A stretch of 64,000 nucleotides of DNA from JACDHG01 sp963815295 (GCA_963815295.1 CAWFFZ010000003.1:62001-126000); one strand, 5' to 3'; shown: positions 24,907 through 33,700, counted from the stretch's first letter. Program-made: numbers and translations. The notes: generated by a model not told the origin, from the sequence alone.

Positions 24907-24935
24907 TTGTTCTCGCGTTCACAAACTCCTACAGT
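24907..24935 (+). promoter_or_regulatory. rex promoter with Rex operator
   Basis: TTGTTCTCGCGTTCACAA (24907-24924) is close to the Rex operator consensus TGTGAAC-N3-TTCACA: the right half is perfect and the left half has three mismatches. It overlaps a promoter, TTGTTC (24907-24912), 17 bases, TACAGT (24930-24935). This arrangement predicts autorepression of rex and the hem genes when NADH is low. Rex regulates its own rex-hem operon in Streptomyces coelicolor, which supports the reading. Confidence 0.65.
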
Positions 24936-25008
24936 GGTGCCACGCACCGGCTTGCAGCAGCGCCTCGACGGTCGAAGCACCTGCACTGCGCCGGAGCCCA
25001 GGAGCACA

Positions 25009-25719
25009 GTGACCACCTCAGCACGCAGCCGCAAGAGCGGTCGGGCTCGGGTCGACCGCGGGGAGCGCGGCATCCCCGAGGCGACCGTCGCCCGGCTGCC
25101 TGTCTACCTCCGTGCGCTGACGTCCCTAGCAGACAGCGAGGTGGCCACGGCCAGCAGCGAGGACCTCGCCGCTGCGGCTGGTGTCAACTCCGCGAAGCTC
25201 CGCAAGGACCTGTCATATCTCGGCACCTACGGGACCCGTGGGGTGGGGTATGACGTCAACTACCTGCGCTACCAGATCGCCCGCGAGATCGGGCTGACCC
25301 AGGACTGGGCCGTCGTCATCGTCGGCATCGGAAACCTCGGCCACGCTCTCGCCAACTACTCCGGCTTCGCCTCGCGCGGCTTTCAGGTCGCCGCCCTGCT
25401 CGACTCCGACCCAGCGAGGGTGGGCGAGGCGGTGGGCGACCTGAAGATCGCGTCGCTTGACGACCTCGACGAGATCGTCCGTGAGAACGCCGTCGCTATC
25501 GGAGTGATTGCGACGCCTGCCGAGGCTGCACAAGGTGTCTGCGACCGACTTGTCGCGGCGGGCGTCAGCAGCGTGCTGAACTTCGCGCCGGCTGTGCTCA
25601 CCGTCCCCGAGCACGTCGACGTACGCAAGGTGGACCTGTCGATCGAGCTGCAGATCCTCGCTTACCACGAGCAGCGCAAGGCGCACGGCCTCGGCGCGCT
25701 TGAGGCGGGTGCCTTATGA
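25009..25719 (+). CDS. rex: Redox-sensing transcriptional repressor Rex
   Basis: Senses the NADH/NAD+ ratio and represses respiratory genes when it is low. The 236 residues comprise a winged helix (PEATVARLPVYLRAL, then AAAAGVNSAKLRKDLSYLGTYGTRGVGYDV) and a Rossmann domain (VVIVGIGNLGHALANY), with a domain-swapped C-terminal helix (ILAYHEQRKA). GTG at 25009 is preceded by AGGAG. The gene leads a tightly packed rex-hemA-hemC-hemD run (each junction ATGA), so Rex probably sets tetrapyrrole supply in step with respiration. Confidence 0.95.
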   Translation: MTTSARSRKSGRARVDRGERGIPEATVARLPVYLRALTSLADSEVATASSEDLAAAAGVNSAKLRKDLSYLGTYGTRGVGYDVNYLRYQIAREIGLTQDWAVVIVGIGNLGHALANYSGFASRGFQVAALLDSDPARVGEAVGDLKIASLDDLDEIVRENAVAIGVIATPAEAAQGVCDRLVAAGVSSVLNFAPAVLTVPEHVDVRKVDLSIELQILAYHEQRKAHGLGALEAGAL

Positions 25720-27017
25720 GCGTCCTTGTTGTCGGTGCATCCCACCGCAGTGCGCCTGTCGACGTGCTCGAGCAGCTCGCCGTCGACACTGACGGCGCAG
25801 GCAAGCTCAGGCGGGCCGCGGCCGAGACCGAACACGTCAACGAGGCTGTCGTCATCGCCACTTGCAACCGCGTCGAGGTCTACGCCGAAGTCGACCGGTT
25901 CCATGGCAGCGTCGACGACCTCACCGCTCTGCTCGTTCAACACGCCGACCTGTCCGCCGAGACGGTCACCGCCTCGCTGTATGTCCACTACGACGAGGCC
26001 GCGGTTGCCCATCTGTTCTCCGTCGCCGCCGGACTCGACTCGATGGTTGTCGGAGAGAGCCAGATCCTCGGTCAGACGCGTGCGGCGCTCCGGGCTGGGC
26101 AGGATGCCGGCGCTGTCGGCACTTCGCTCAACGCGCTGTTCCAGCAAGGTCTGCGGGTCGGCAAGCGTGCTCATGCCGAGACCGGAATCGACCGCGCCGG
26201 GCAGTCACTGGTGTCAGTCGCGCTCGAGGATGCGGCCGAAGTTGTTGGACCTCTCGAAGGACTGCGCGTCTTCGTTCTTGGCGCGGGCTCGATGGCGACG
26301 CTTGCCGCCACGTCGGCACGGCGTGCGGGCGCCGGTGCGATCGTCGTGTCCTCACGCACCCCCTCGGCGGCGCAGCGACTGGCACATTCGGTGGGTGGAT
26401 CCGCGGCAGACCTTGCCGACCTCGCTACCGAGATTGCCGCTGCTGACCTGGTCATCACGTGCACCGGAGCCACCGGTGTCGTGATCAGCGCTGACACCAT
26501 GGCGCAGGCCAGCACGGAGCGAACGGCGGGCACACCACTGGTCATCATCGACTTGGCCCTGCCTCACGACGTCGAGCCCGGCGTCGCGCAACTCCCCGGC
26601 GTCACCGTGATCGGCCTCGAGGCCTTGGCATCTTCCGTTCACAACGGCACGGCGGTCGAGGACGTTGCCGCAGTCCGCGCCATCGTCGCGGAGGAAGTGA
26701 CCGCGTTCGTCGCGGCCCGCGACGCTGCACGGGTGGCTCCGACTCTGGTGGCGCTGCGCACGATGGCCACCGACGTGGTCGCGGCCGAGCTCGAGCGGCT
26801 GTGGGGGCGCCTCGAGGACCTCACCCCCGCGCAGCGCGACGAGGTCGCCCGCACAGTCCGCCGTGTCGCCGACAAGCTTCTCCACGAGCCGTCGGTGCGG
26901 ATCAAGCAGTTCGCCGGGCGCAGCCCCGAGTCGTCATACGCCGACGCGCTGGCTGAGCTGTTCGCCCTCGACTCCGCGCGGGTCGAAGCAGTGACGAAGC
27001 CGGGTGAGACGCCGTGA
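25716..27017 (+). CDS. hemA: Glutamyl-tRNA reductase
   Basis: First committed step of C5-pathway tetrapyrrole synthesis: NADPH-dependent reduction of glutamyl-tRNA to glutamate-1-semialdehyde. 433 residues with SHRSAPVDVLEQ and catalytic C50 in VIATCNRVEVYAEV, a Rossmann domain (VFVLGAGSMATLAA), and the C-terminal dimerisation helix. It overlaps rex and hemC by ATGA-type junctions. Product is passed to HemL, encoded at 31081. Confidence 0.97.
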   Translation: MSVLVVGASHRSAPVDVLEQLAVDTDGAGKLRRAAAETEHVNEAVVIATCNRVEVYAEVDRFHGSVDDLTALLVQHADLSAETVTASLYVHYDEAAVAHLFSVAAGLDSMVVGESQILGQTRAALRAGQDAGAVGTSLNALFQQGLRVGKRAHAETGIDRAGQSLVSVALEDAAEVVGPLEGLRVFVLGAGSMATLAATSARRAGAGAIVVSSRTPSAAQRLAHSVGGSAADLADLATEIAAADLVITCTGATGVVISADTMAQASTERTAGTPLVIIDLALPHDVEPGVAQLPGVTVIGLEALASSVHNGTAVEDVAAVRAIVAEEVTAFVAARDAARVAPTLVALRTMATDVVAAELERLWGRLEDLTPAQRDEVARTVRRVADKLLHEPSVRIKQFAGRSPESSYADALAELFALDSARVEAVTKPGETP

Positions 27018-27943
27018 CCACCCTGCGCATCGGCACCCGCGCCAGCGCTTTGGCGCGAGCACAGAGCTCCCTCGTCGCCCGTCGCCTAGAGGAGGCGCTC
27101 GGCGTCACGGTCACGCTTGTCGACGTGCACAGTGCCGGTGACCGATCGAGTGCCCCTCTCGTTGAGATCGGCGGTCAGGGTGTCTTCGTCGGCGCCGGTC
27201 GAGACGCGCTCGTCGACGGTCGCGTCGACCTGGTCGTGCACTCCTTGAAGGACCTGCCGACGACGTTGGACCCACGCCTGACGCTGGCCGCTGTGCCGGA
27301 GCGCGGCGATCCACGCGACGCCCTGGTTGCCCGCGATGGCTTGACGCTCGGCGAGCTTCCGGCTGGCTCGACCATCGGCACGGGATCACCGCGGCGCGCG
27401 GCCCAGCTGCATGCGCTGGGCCTGGGGCTCGAGGTGGTGCCGATCCGAGGCAACGTCGACACCCGCGTCGGCAAGGTGGCAGCCGGTGAGATCGACGGTG
27501 TCATCGTGGCGCGGGCGGGACTCGCACGCCTTGGTCGCGAGGCAGAGATCACCGAGAACATCGATCCCATCCAGATGCTTCCGGCACCCGGACAGGGGGC
27601 GCTGGCAGTGGAGGTGGCTGCCAGTGCCGATGTCCTTGCCCGCGAAATCGCGGACGCGCTCGATCATGCGGCGACCCGGATCGCGACGACCGCCGAACGC
27701 GCGCTGCTGCGTGCGCTCGAAGCCGGTTGCAGCGCACCGGTCGGCGCGCTTGCCGAGGTCGCCGAAGGTGACGACGGACTCGAGGTGTGGCTGCGCGCTG
27801 TCGTTGCCGCACCCGACGGTAGTCATCTCGTGCGGCTCTCCGGCTCGGGAGATGTCGACGATGCCGAAGGAGTTGGACGCCGATTGGCCGAAGAGATGCT
27901 CGCGGAAGGTGCCGCCGGACTGATGCAGGAACAAGCCTCATGA
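27014..27943 (+). CDS. hemC: Hydroxymethylbilane synthase (porphobilinogen deaminase)
   Basis: Polymerises four porphobilinogen units on a dipyrromethane cofactor. The 309-residue protein starts LRIGTRASALARAQS, has the substrate-contact motif VVHSLKDLPT and the cofactor cysteine in LEAGCSAPVGALAE. Length and order are standard. Start and stop overlap the neighbouring hem genes by 4 bp. Confidence 0.97.
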   Translation: MTTLRIGTRASALARAQSSLVARRLEEALGVTVTLVDVHSAGDRSSAPLVEIGGQGVFVGAGRDALVDGRVDLVVHSLKDLPTTLDPRLTLAAVPERGDPRDALVARDGLTLGELPAGSTIGTGSPRRAAQLHALGLGLEVVPIRGNVDTRVGKVAAGEIDGVIVARAGLARLGREAEITENIDPIQMLPAPGQGALAVEVAASADVLAREIADALDHAATRIATTAERALLRALEAGCSAPVGALAEVAEGDDGLEVWLRAVVAAPDGSHLVRLSGSGDVDDAEGVGRRLAEEMLAEGAAGLMQEQAS

Positions 27944-29679
27944 AGCGCCCTACCGCGACGACGAGATCAGGCAACACTCAACCCACGAAGAGCAAGACGG
28001 TGAAGAAGACAATGGCCAAGACCGCCGCCGCGAAGACGTCGAGCCGTTCAGCCACGGCACGCGTCGATCCGCCCGTGTCCGTACCCCGCCCCGCCGGCAC
28101 TGTGTCGTTCGTCGGCACCGGGCCAGGTGACCCCGGCCTTCTGACGATGCGAGCGGCAGACCTGATCCGGTCTGCCGACATCGTCGTCACCGAGAGCCCC
28201 GAGCACCTGGCGCTGCTGCAGAACTTGCTGTGCGAGCGCTTCGACGAGATCACGATCGTCGACGGCGGATATGGCGAGGACGGGCAACGACTTACGCACG
28301 CGTCGCGGGGCAAGCTTGTGGTCAAGCACGCCAAGGCCGCCGGTGCCACCGTGCGGCTGCTGTCGGGTGACCCGTGGATGTATGCCACCGGAGCCGAGGA
28401 AGCTGCGGCCTGCGCCAAGGCCGGCGTTGCCTTCGAGATCGTGCCTGGGGTCAGCTCCGTGACCGCCGTGCCGGCATACGCCGGAGTCCCTCTCACGACG
28501 CGCACGTCGCGAGAGGTCACCGTGCTGAACGTCGCCGAGTCGAAGATCGACTGGGCGCAGCACGCCGGAGCTCAGACGCTGGTGCTGTTGTCTGCCGTCA
28601 AGGGCATCGCCGACATCGCCAAGGCCCTGCAGGCCGCCGGTCGCGACGCGGAGACCCCCGTAGCGATGACGTCGGTCGGCACGACAACCGAGCAGCGCAC
28701 AGTCGTGTCCACACTGGCCGAGATCGCTGCCGACGTGAGGTCCGCACGACTGGCGGCGCCTGCGGTGACGGTCGTCGGCGACGTCGTGCTGATGCGCGAG
28801 GCCCTTTCATGGTTCGAGACCAAGCCGTTGTTCGGCTGGCGGATCCTGGTGCCACGTACCAAAGAGCAGGCAGGCGAGTTGTCGCGCAAGCTGCGTTCCT
28901 TCGGCGGCGTGCCGGAGGAGGTGCCGACCATCTCGGTCGAGCCCCCACGCAACCCGCTGCAGATGGACAAGGCCGTGCGTGGTCTCGTCGAGGGCCGTTA
29001 CGAGTGGATCGTGTTCACGTCGGTCAACGCCGTGCGTGCGGTCCGTGAGAAGTTCGACGAGTACGGCCTCGACGCCCGGGCGTTCAGTGGGCTCAAGGTC
29101 GCCGCGGTGGGCGAGAAGACCGCCGAAGCGATCGCAGCCTGGGGAATCCGCGCCGACCTGCTGCCGTCAGGTGAGCAGTCGGCGCATGGCCTGCTCGAGG
29201 ACTGGCCGCCGTACGACGACCTGCTCGACCCCATCAACCGCGTCTTCTTGCCGCGGGCGGACATCGCGACCGAGAACCTCGTCGCTGGTCTGCACGAGCT
29301 GGGCTGGGAGGTCGACGACGTGACCGCTTACCGCACAGTGCGCGCAGCCCCGCCGCCCGCTCCTACCCGTGACGCCATCAAGTCCGGCAAGTTCGACGCG
29401 GTCGTGTTCACGTCGTCTTCGACGGTGCGCAACCTGGTCGGGATCGCGGGCAAGCCACACGCCTCGACCGTGATTGCTGCGATCGGTCCGGCGACTGCGA
29501 AGACGTGCGAGGAGCACGGTTTGCGCGTCGACGTACTCGCACCCAAGCCTTCGGTCGAGGACGTCGCGGAAGCGTTGGCCGACTTCGGCGCCATTCGACG
29601 GCTGGAGCTGATCCAGGCCGGCGAGCCCGTCACAAAGCCGTCCGAGCGACGTCCGCCCGGCCGCCGTCGCGTGACCTGA
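27940..29679 (+). CDS. hemD: Fused uroporphyrinogen-III methyltransferase / uroporphyrinogen-III synthase
   Basis: A 579-residue two-domain protein. Residues about 50-290 are a CobA/SUMT methyltransferase (FVGTGPGDPGLLTMRAADLI, then RLLSGDPWMYATGAEEAAAC and ALLSAV-like loops); residues about 305-560 are uroporphyrinogen-III synthase (GWRILVPRTKEQAGEL, VFTSVNAVRAV, FTSSSTVRNLVG). The fusion, common in actinobacteria, cyclises hydroxymethylbilane and can divert product to precorrin-2 for siroheme or cobalamin. The first 50 residues are a basic, disordered extension. Whether the methyltransferase half is active cannot be judged here. Confidence 0.93.
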   Translation: MKRPTATTRSGNTQPTKSKTVKKTMAKTAAAKTSSRSATARVDPPVSVPRPAGTVSFVGTGPGDPGLLTMRAADLIRSADIVVTESPEHLALLQNLLCERFDEITIVDGGYGEDGQRLTHASRGKLVVKHAKAAGATVRLLSGDPWMYATGAEEAAACAKAGVAFEIVPGVSSVTAVPAYAGVPLTTRTSREVTVLNVAESKIDWAQHAGAQTLVLLSAVKGIADIAKALQAAGRDAETPVAMTSVGTTTEQRTVVSTLAEIAADVRSARLAAPAVTVVGDVVLMREALSWFETKPLFGWRILVPRTKEQAGELSRKLRSFGGVPEEVPTISVEPPRNPLQMDKAVRGLVEGRYEWIVFTSVNAVRAVREKFDEYGLDARAFSGLKVAAVGEKTAEAIAAWGIRADLLPSGEQSAHGLLEDWPPYDDLLDPINRVFLPRADIATENLVAGLHELGWEVDDVTAYRTVRAAPPPAPTRDAIKSGKFDAVVFTSSSTVRNLVGIAGKPHASTVIAAIGPATAKTCEEHGLRVDVLAPKPSVEDVAEALADFGAIRRLELIQAGEPVTKPSERRPPGRRRVT

Positions 29680-29692
29680 GCTGGCATTGCTG

Positions 29693-30673
29693 ATGGCCGG
29701 CTTTCCCGACGCGCGTCCCCGTCGCCTACGCCGCACGCCGGCGTTGCGGCGGCTCGTCGCGGAGACGACGCTGGCGCCTCGCCAGCTGGTGCTCCCGATG
29801 TTCGTGGCTGAAGGCATCTCCGAGCCACGGCCGATCGGCACCATGCCCGGCGTGGTGCAGCATTCCCGCGACTCGCTGCGCAAGGCAGCGGTCGAGGCCG
29901 TCGAGGCCGGTGTCGGCGGCATCATGCTGTTCGGCGTCCCGGCGAGCAAGGACGCGATGGGGAGCGCTGGCATCGACGCGAGTGGGATCTTGAACGTCGC
30001 CATCGCCGATGTCGTCGCCGAAGTCGGCGACTCCACCGTCGTGATGGGCGACCTCTGTCTCGACGAGTTCACCGACCATGGCCACTGTGGGGTGCTGGCC
30101 GCAGACGGGAGCGTCGACAACGACGCGACCCTCGAGCAGTACGCCTTGATGGCAGTCGCGCAGGCGACAGCAGGGGTGGATGTCGTCGGGCCAAGCGGGA
30201 TGATGGATGGCCAGGTCGGCGCGATCCGGGAGGCGCTCGACGAGGCTGGACTTGACCAGGTGGCGATCCTGGCATACTCCGCGAAGTACTCCTCGGCGTT
30301 TTTTGCGCCGTTCCGTGAGGCGGTTTCGTCAACGCTGCAAGGCGATCGACGTACCTATCAACAGGACCCAGCCAACGGCCGCGAGGCAATCCGTGAGGTC
30401 TCCCTCGATCTTGCGGAGGGCGCCGACATGGTGATGGTCAAACCGGCACTGGGTTATCTCGACGTGCTCAGCGAAGTGGCGGCGTTGTCCGACGTGCCCG
30501 TCGCTGCCTACAACGTGTCGGGGGAGTACTCCATGATCGAGGCCGCTGCGGCCGCTGGGTATCTCGATCGGGAGGCCGCGGTGCTGGAGACGCTGACGTC
30601 GATCCGGCGAGCGGGTGCCGACATCGTGCTGACCTACTGGGCGACCGAAGCGTCAGGCTGGCTCACCCGCTAA
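29693..30673 (+). CDS. hemB: Delta-aminolevulinic acid dehydratase (porphobilinogen synthase)
   Basis: Condenses two aminolevulinate molecules to porphobilinogen. 326 residues; Schiff-base lysines lie in AYSAKYSS and MVMVKPALGY. The metal loop reads DLCLDEFTDHGHCGVL: a C-x-D-x7-C arrangement instead of the three-Cys zinc site of E. coli, so the metal requirement may be hybrid. ATG at 29693 is preferred to TTG at 29687. The stop is followed by a hairpin and repeats that probably end the rex-hem transcript. Confidence 0.95.
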   Translation: MAGFPDARPRRLRRTPALRRLVAETTLAPRQLVLPMFVAEGISEPRPIGTMPGVVQHSRDSLRKAAVEAVEAGVGGIMLFGVPASKDAMGSAGIDASGILNVAIADVVAEVGDSTVVMGDLCLDEFTDHGHCGVLAADGSVDNDATLEQYALMAVAQATAGVDVVGPSGMMDGQVGAIREALDEAGLDQVAILAYSAKYSSAFFAPFREAVSSTLQGDRRTYQQDPANGREAIREVSLDLAEGADMVMVKPALGYLDVLSEVAALSDVPVAAYNVSGEYSMIEAAAAAGYLDREAAVLETLTSIRRAGADIVLTYWATEASGWLTR

Positions 30674-30675
30674 CC

Positions 30676-30783
30676 CTTGCGCCCGTGCAGCCGGTCGCTG
30701 GGGCGCGCGGTCGTACGGACGCAAGGAGAGGCCGGCGCTTGCGTCCGTGCAGCTGGTCGCTGGAGCGCGCGGTGGTACGGACG
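30676..30783 (+). repeat. Two 46-bp direct repeats (copies B and C of the palindromic element)
   Basis: Copies at 30676-30721 and 30738-30783 match at 42 of 46 positions. Each contains GTGCAGC near the left end and ACGGACG at the right end, so each can fold on itself; copy C has CGTCCGT and ACGGACG arms. The arms match the element at 2565-2608. The remaining sequence to 31080 holds the hemL upstream region; the long plus-strand open frame here looks non-coding. Confidence 0.8.
30715..30748. terminator. Hairpin at the end of the rex-hem genes
   Basis: ACGGACGCAAG (30715-30725) and CTTGCGTCCGT (30738-30748) form a perfect 11-bp stem with a 12-base loop, 42 bp past the hemB stop. It uses the end of repeat copy B and the start of copy C, so it competes with folding inside each copy. 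Confidence 0.65.
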
Positions 30784-30934
30784 TGAGTCGCAGGGAATGC
30801 CCGGCAGCAGCGGCACCAAGGCGGCGGCCTTCTGCCAGCGGGGGATCCTGCCGCGCTCGGGACGGCCCGTGCGACTGCGCATCGTGTGGATCACCTCTCG
30901 CTGCCCTCCACCCGCGCGGCGAGCCGGCGGGTCC

Positions 30935-30969
30935 TACTTTTGTAACGAGGGACCTCCCTTCCAGGTTAC
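30935..30969 (+). promoter_or_regulatory. Possible hemL promoter with nested dyad
   Basis: TACTTT (30935-30940) fits a -10 box. A nested dyad follows at the expected transcription start: GTAAC (30942-30946) with GTTAC (30965-30969) outside, and AGGGA-CC-TCCCT inside (30948-30959). A further perfect repeat GTGGTT-N5-AACCAC (31052-31068) lies in the leader. These are candidate operator or leader structures; no factor is known. Confidence 0.35.
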
Positions 30970-31080
30970 GGCGGTCCGGGTCGTTGCGCGGACCCGATGG
31001 CGGAAGAGCTAGACATAGGGGAGCAAGCCGGTAGCGGGTGGTCCGGGCCGAGTGGTTCGGTCAACCACGTCTCAGCGACA

Positions 31081-32463
31081 ATGGTTCGGGTGACCTCCCT
31101 GGACACCGCTGCCACCCGGTCCTACGCCGCGTCTGTGGAGCTGTTCGACCGTGCCCTCCAGGTCACTCCAGGGGGCGTCAACAGCCCGGTCCGCGCGTTC
31201 GGCGCGGTCGGAGGCACGCCGCGGTTCATGGCACGCGGCGAGGGTCCTTATCTTTACGACGTCGACGGCCGCGAGTACGTCGACCTGGTCTGCTCGTGGG
31301 GCCCTCTGATACTCGGCCACGCGCACCCTGAGGTCGTCGGCGCCGTGCAACGCGCCGTCTCCCTCGGTACGTCGTTCGGGACGCCTGCCCTGCCGGAGGT
31401 CGAGCTCGGCGAGGAGATCGTGGCCCGCACGCCGGTCGAGCAGGTGCGACTCGTCTCGTCGGGCACCGAAGCCACCATGTCGGCGATCCGGCTGGCCCGC
31501 GGGTTCACGGGCCGTGATCTCGTCGTGAAGTTCGCCGGCTGCTACCACGGCCACTCCGACGGGTTGCTCGCTGCGGCCGGCTCGGGGGTCGCGACGTTCG
31601 GCCTGCCGAGCAGCCCAGGCGTGCCACAGGCGACGGTCGCATCGACGATCGTGCTGCCCTACAACGACGAGGCTGCGGTAGTCGAGGCATTTGCGACGCA
31701 CGGCGACCAGATCGCCTGCGTCATCACCGAGGCAGCGTGCGGCAACATGGGCGCCGTCGCCCCTGTCCCCGGCTTCAACGCTGCGCTGAGCCGGCTGTGC
31801 CGAGAGCACGGCGCGTTGTTCGTGAGCGACGAGGTCATGACCGGATTTCGCGTCTCCCGGTCCGGCTACTGGGGACTCGACGGCGCGCTCGAGGGCTGGA
31901 CCCCCGATCTGATGACGTTCGGCAAGGTGATGGGCGGGGGCTTTCCAGCTGCCGCATTCGGAGGGCGGCGCGACGTGATGGACCAGCTCGCGCCGGCTGG
32001 CCCCGTCTACCAAGGCGGGACACTGTCGGGCAACCCGATCGCCACGACCGCCGGGCTGACCACCTTGCGACTGGCCACCGACGACGTCTACACGCGGCTC
32101 GACACGGTCGCCGCCACGGTTGCGAGTCTCGTCACAGATGCGCTCAGCGCGGCGGGGGTACCCCACGTCGTACAAGCGGCCGGGAACCTTTTTAGCGCCT
32201 TCTTCGTCGATCCAGCAGCCGTGGTCGATGCCTCAGGGGCCGCGGCGGTGCGAAACTTCGACCAGGCCCGTGGGCAGGAGCTGTATCGGTTCAAGGCGTT
32301 CTTCCACGCAATGCTCGAGGCCGGGATCTACCTGCCACCCAGCGCGTTCGAGGCGTGGTTCGTCAGCGCCGCGCACGACGACCAGGCCATCGACAAGATC
32401 GCCTCCGCACTGCCGAAGGCCGCCGCAGCAGCGGCTGCCGCCCGACCAGAAGGAAACTCATGA
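31081..32463 (+). CDS. hemL: Glutamate-1-semialdehyde 2,1-aminomutase
   Basis: PLP enzyme converting glutamate-1-semialdehyde to 5-aminolevulinate. 460 residues with VTPGGVNSPVRAFGAVGG, the PLP-phosphate motif SSGTEATMSAIRLAR, SDEVMTGFRV and the Schiff-base lysine in LMTFGKVMGGGFP. ATG at 31081 or GTG at 31090 gives the family-typical distance to the PGGVNSP motif; the frame is open back to 30997 but that extension crosses the leader. It overlaps the phosphatase gene by ATGA. Confidence 0.95.
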   Translation: MVRVTSLDTAATRSYAASVELFDRALQVTPGGVNSPVRAFGAVGGTPRFMARGEGPYLYDVDGREYVDLVCSWGPLILGHAHPEVVGAVQRAVSLGTSFGTPALPEVELGEEIVARTPVEQVRLVSSGTEATMSAIRLARGFTGRDLVVKFAGCYHGHSDGLLAAAGSGVATFGLPSSPGVPQATVASTIVLPYNDEAAVVEAFATHGDQIACVITEAACGNMGAVAPVPGFNAALSRLCREHGALFVSDEVMTGFRVSRSGYWGLDGALEGWTPDLMTFGKVMGGGFPAAAFGGRRDVMDQLAPAGPVYQGGTLSGNPIATTAGLTTLRLATDDVYTRLDTVAATVASLVTDALSAAGVPHVVQAAGNLFSAFFVDPAAVVDASGAAAVRNFDQARGQELYRFKAFFHAMLEAGIYLPPSAFEAWFVSAAHDDQAIDKIASALPKAAAAAAAARPEGNS

Positions 32464-33131
32464 CGGTTCCGACTCCCGATGCCGCGTCGACGACCGTCGT
32501 CCACCTGCTGCGTCACGGCGAGGTCGACAACCCACGTGGGATCCTCTACGGCCGGATGCCGGACTTTCATCTGAGCGGTCTTGGCAAGCAGATGGCCGAG
32601 CGCGTCGCCAAGACGCTTGCCGGTCGCGACGTGACCCATCTGGTCTCATCTCCGATGGAGCGGGCGCAGGAGACTGCACAGCCGTCCGCCGAGGCGTTCG
32701 GGCTCGACATCGTGATCGACGACCGCGTGATCGAAGCGGCCAACACGTTCGAGGGCCAGGCGTTCGGGGTCGGCGATGGCGCCCTTCGCAAACCGTCCAC
32801 GTGGAGGCACCTCTACAACCCGTTCAAGCCTTCGTGGGGCGAACCCTACAAGGACATCGTCGTCCGGATGCTCGCGGCAATGCACGATGCCCGCGAGGCG
32901 GCGGCCGGCCACGAGGCGCTGATCGTCTCTCACCAACTGCCTGTCTGGATCGTCCGGTCGTACGTCGAAGGCCGCCGACTCTTCCACGATCCACGCAAGC
33001 GCCAGTGCAGCCTCGCCAGCCTGACGACGTTCACCTATCACGGCGACCATGTGGTGTCCGTGGCCTACTCCGAGCCCGCGGCCGACCTCGTGCCCGTCCG
33101 CGCCGAGAAGAAGTTCACGGCCGGGGCTTAG
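32460..33131 (+). CDS. Histidine phosphatase (phosphoglycerate mutase-like) family protein
   Basis: A 223-residue protein with the RHG motif in VVHLLRHGEVDNPRGILYG (catalytic His), SSPMERAQETAQ with the second Arg, and a later ALIVSHQLPVWIV giving the second His. The family includes mutases and assorted phosphatases; the substrate is unknown. The same gene follows hemL in M. tuberculosis (Rv0525, from memory). AGGAAA lies before the ATG, which overlaps the hemL stop. Confidence 0.88.
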   Translation: MTVPTPDAASTTVVHLLRHGEVDNPRGILYGRMPDFHLSGLGKQMAERVAKTLAGRDVTHLVSSPMERAQETAQPSAEAFGLDIVIDDRVIEAANTFEGQAFGVGDGALRKPSTWRHLYNPFKPSWGEPYKDIVVRMLAAMHDAREAAAGHEALIVSHQLPVWIVRSYVEGRRLFHDPRKRQCSLASLTTFTYHGDHVVSVAYSEPAADLVPVRAEKKFTAGA

Positions 33132-33134
33132 CGC

Positions 33135-33695
33135 GTGCTCCGTGGTTGGGCAGCCGTCCTCACAGTCGCTGCACTAGCCAGCGGGTGTACGTCGTCGGCG
33201 TCGTCCAGCACCGGCGACAAGGGCTACATCACCGGCGAGGGCGCTGTGACGACGATCGCCGAAGGAGACCGGCGGGAGGCGCCTGATCTCCGGAGCGAGC
33301 AGCTCGGCGGTGGCGGTGAGCTCGCCCTCGACGACTACTCAGGCAGTGTCGTGGTGCTCAACATCTGGGCGTCTTGGTGTGGCCCCTGCCGGGCCGAGGC
33401 ACCCGATCTGGTCGAGGCCGCGGAGGCGGCGCCCGACGTACAGTTCCTCGGGCTCAACGTGCGCGACCAGGAGTCGGCGGCAGAGGCGTTCGTTCGCGAG
33501 AAGGACATCCCCTATCCCAGTCTGGTGAGCCAAGACGGGTCGTTGATGCTCGAGTTCTACGGGCTGCTCAATCTCGCGTCTCTCCCTTCGACCTTGGTGA
33601 TCGACGCCGAGGGGCGGTTGGCCGCGGTCGTGCTCGGCACGGTCGATGCCAGCACGCTCGGCAAGCTCGTCGATGACGTCGGGCAGGAAGCTTGA
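33135..33695 (+). CDS. TlpA/ResA-like thioredoxin lipoprotein
   Basis: A 186-residue exported thioredoxin-fold protein. The signal peptide ends in the lipobox LASGC (C18), so it is probably membrane-anchored. The redox motif WCGPC has C82 and C85, and SLPSTLVIDAEG supplies the cis-Pro. In System II cytochrome c maturation such proteins reduce the CxxCH cysteines of apocytochrome c using electrons from CcdA, which is encoded next. GTG start only 3 bp after the phosphatase stop. Confidence 0.9.
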   Translation: MLRGWAAVLTVAALASGCTSSASSSTGDKGYITGEGAVTTIAEGDRREAPDLRSEQLGGGGELALDDYSGSVVVLNIWASWCGPCRAEAPDLVEAAEAAPDVQFLGLNVRDQESAAEAFVREKDIPYPSLVSQDGSLMLEFYGLLNLASLPSTLVIDAEGRLAAVVLGTVDASTLGKLVDDVGQEA

Positions 33696-33700
33696 GCACG

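Noticed and set aside
30677..31012. A 111-codon plus-strand frame after hemB
   Set aside because: It begins in the direct repeats and terminator stem and crosses the putative hemL promoter; Arg-rich composition and no motif.
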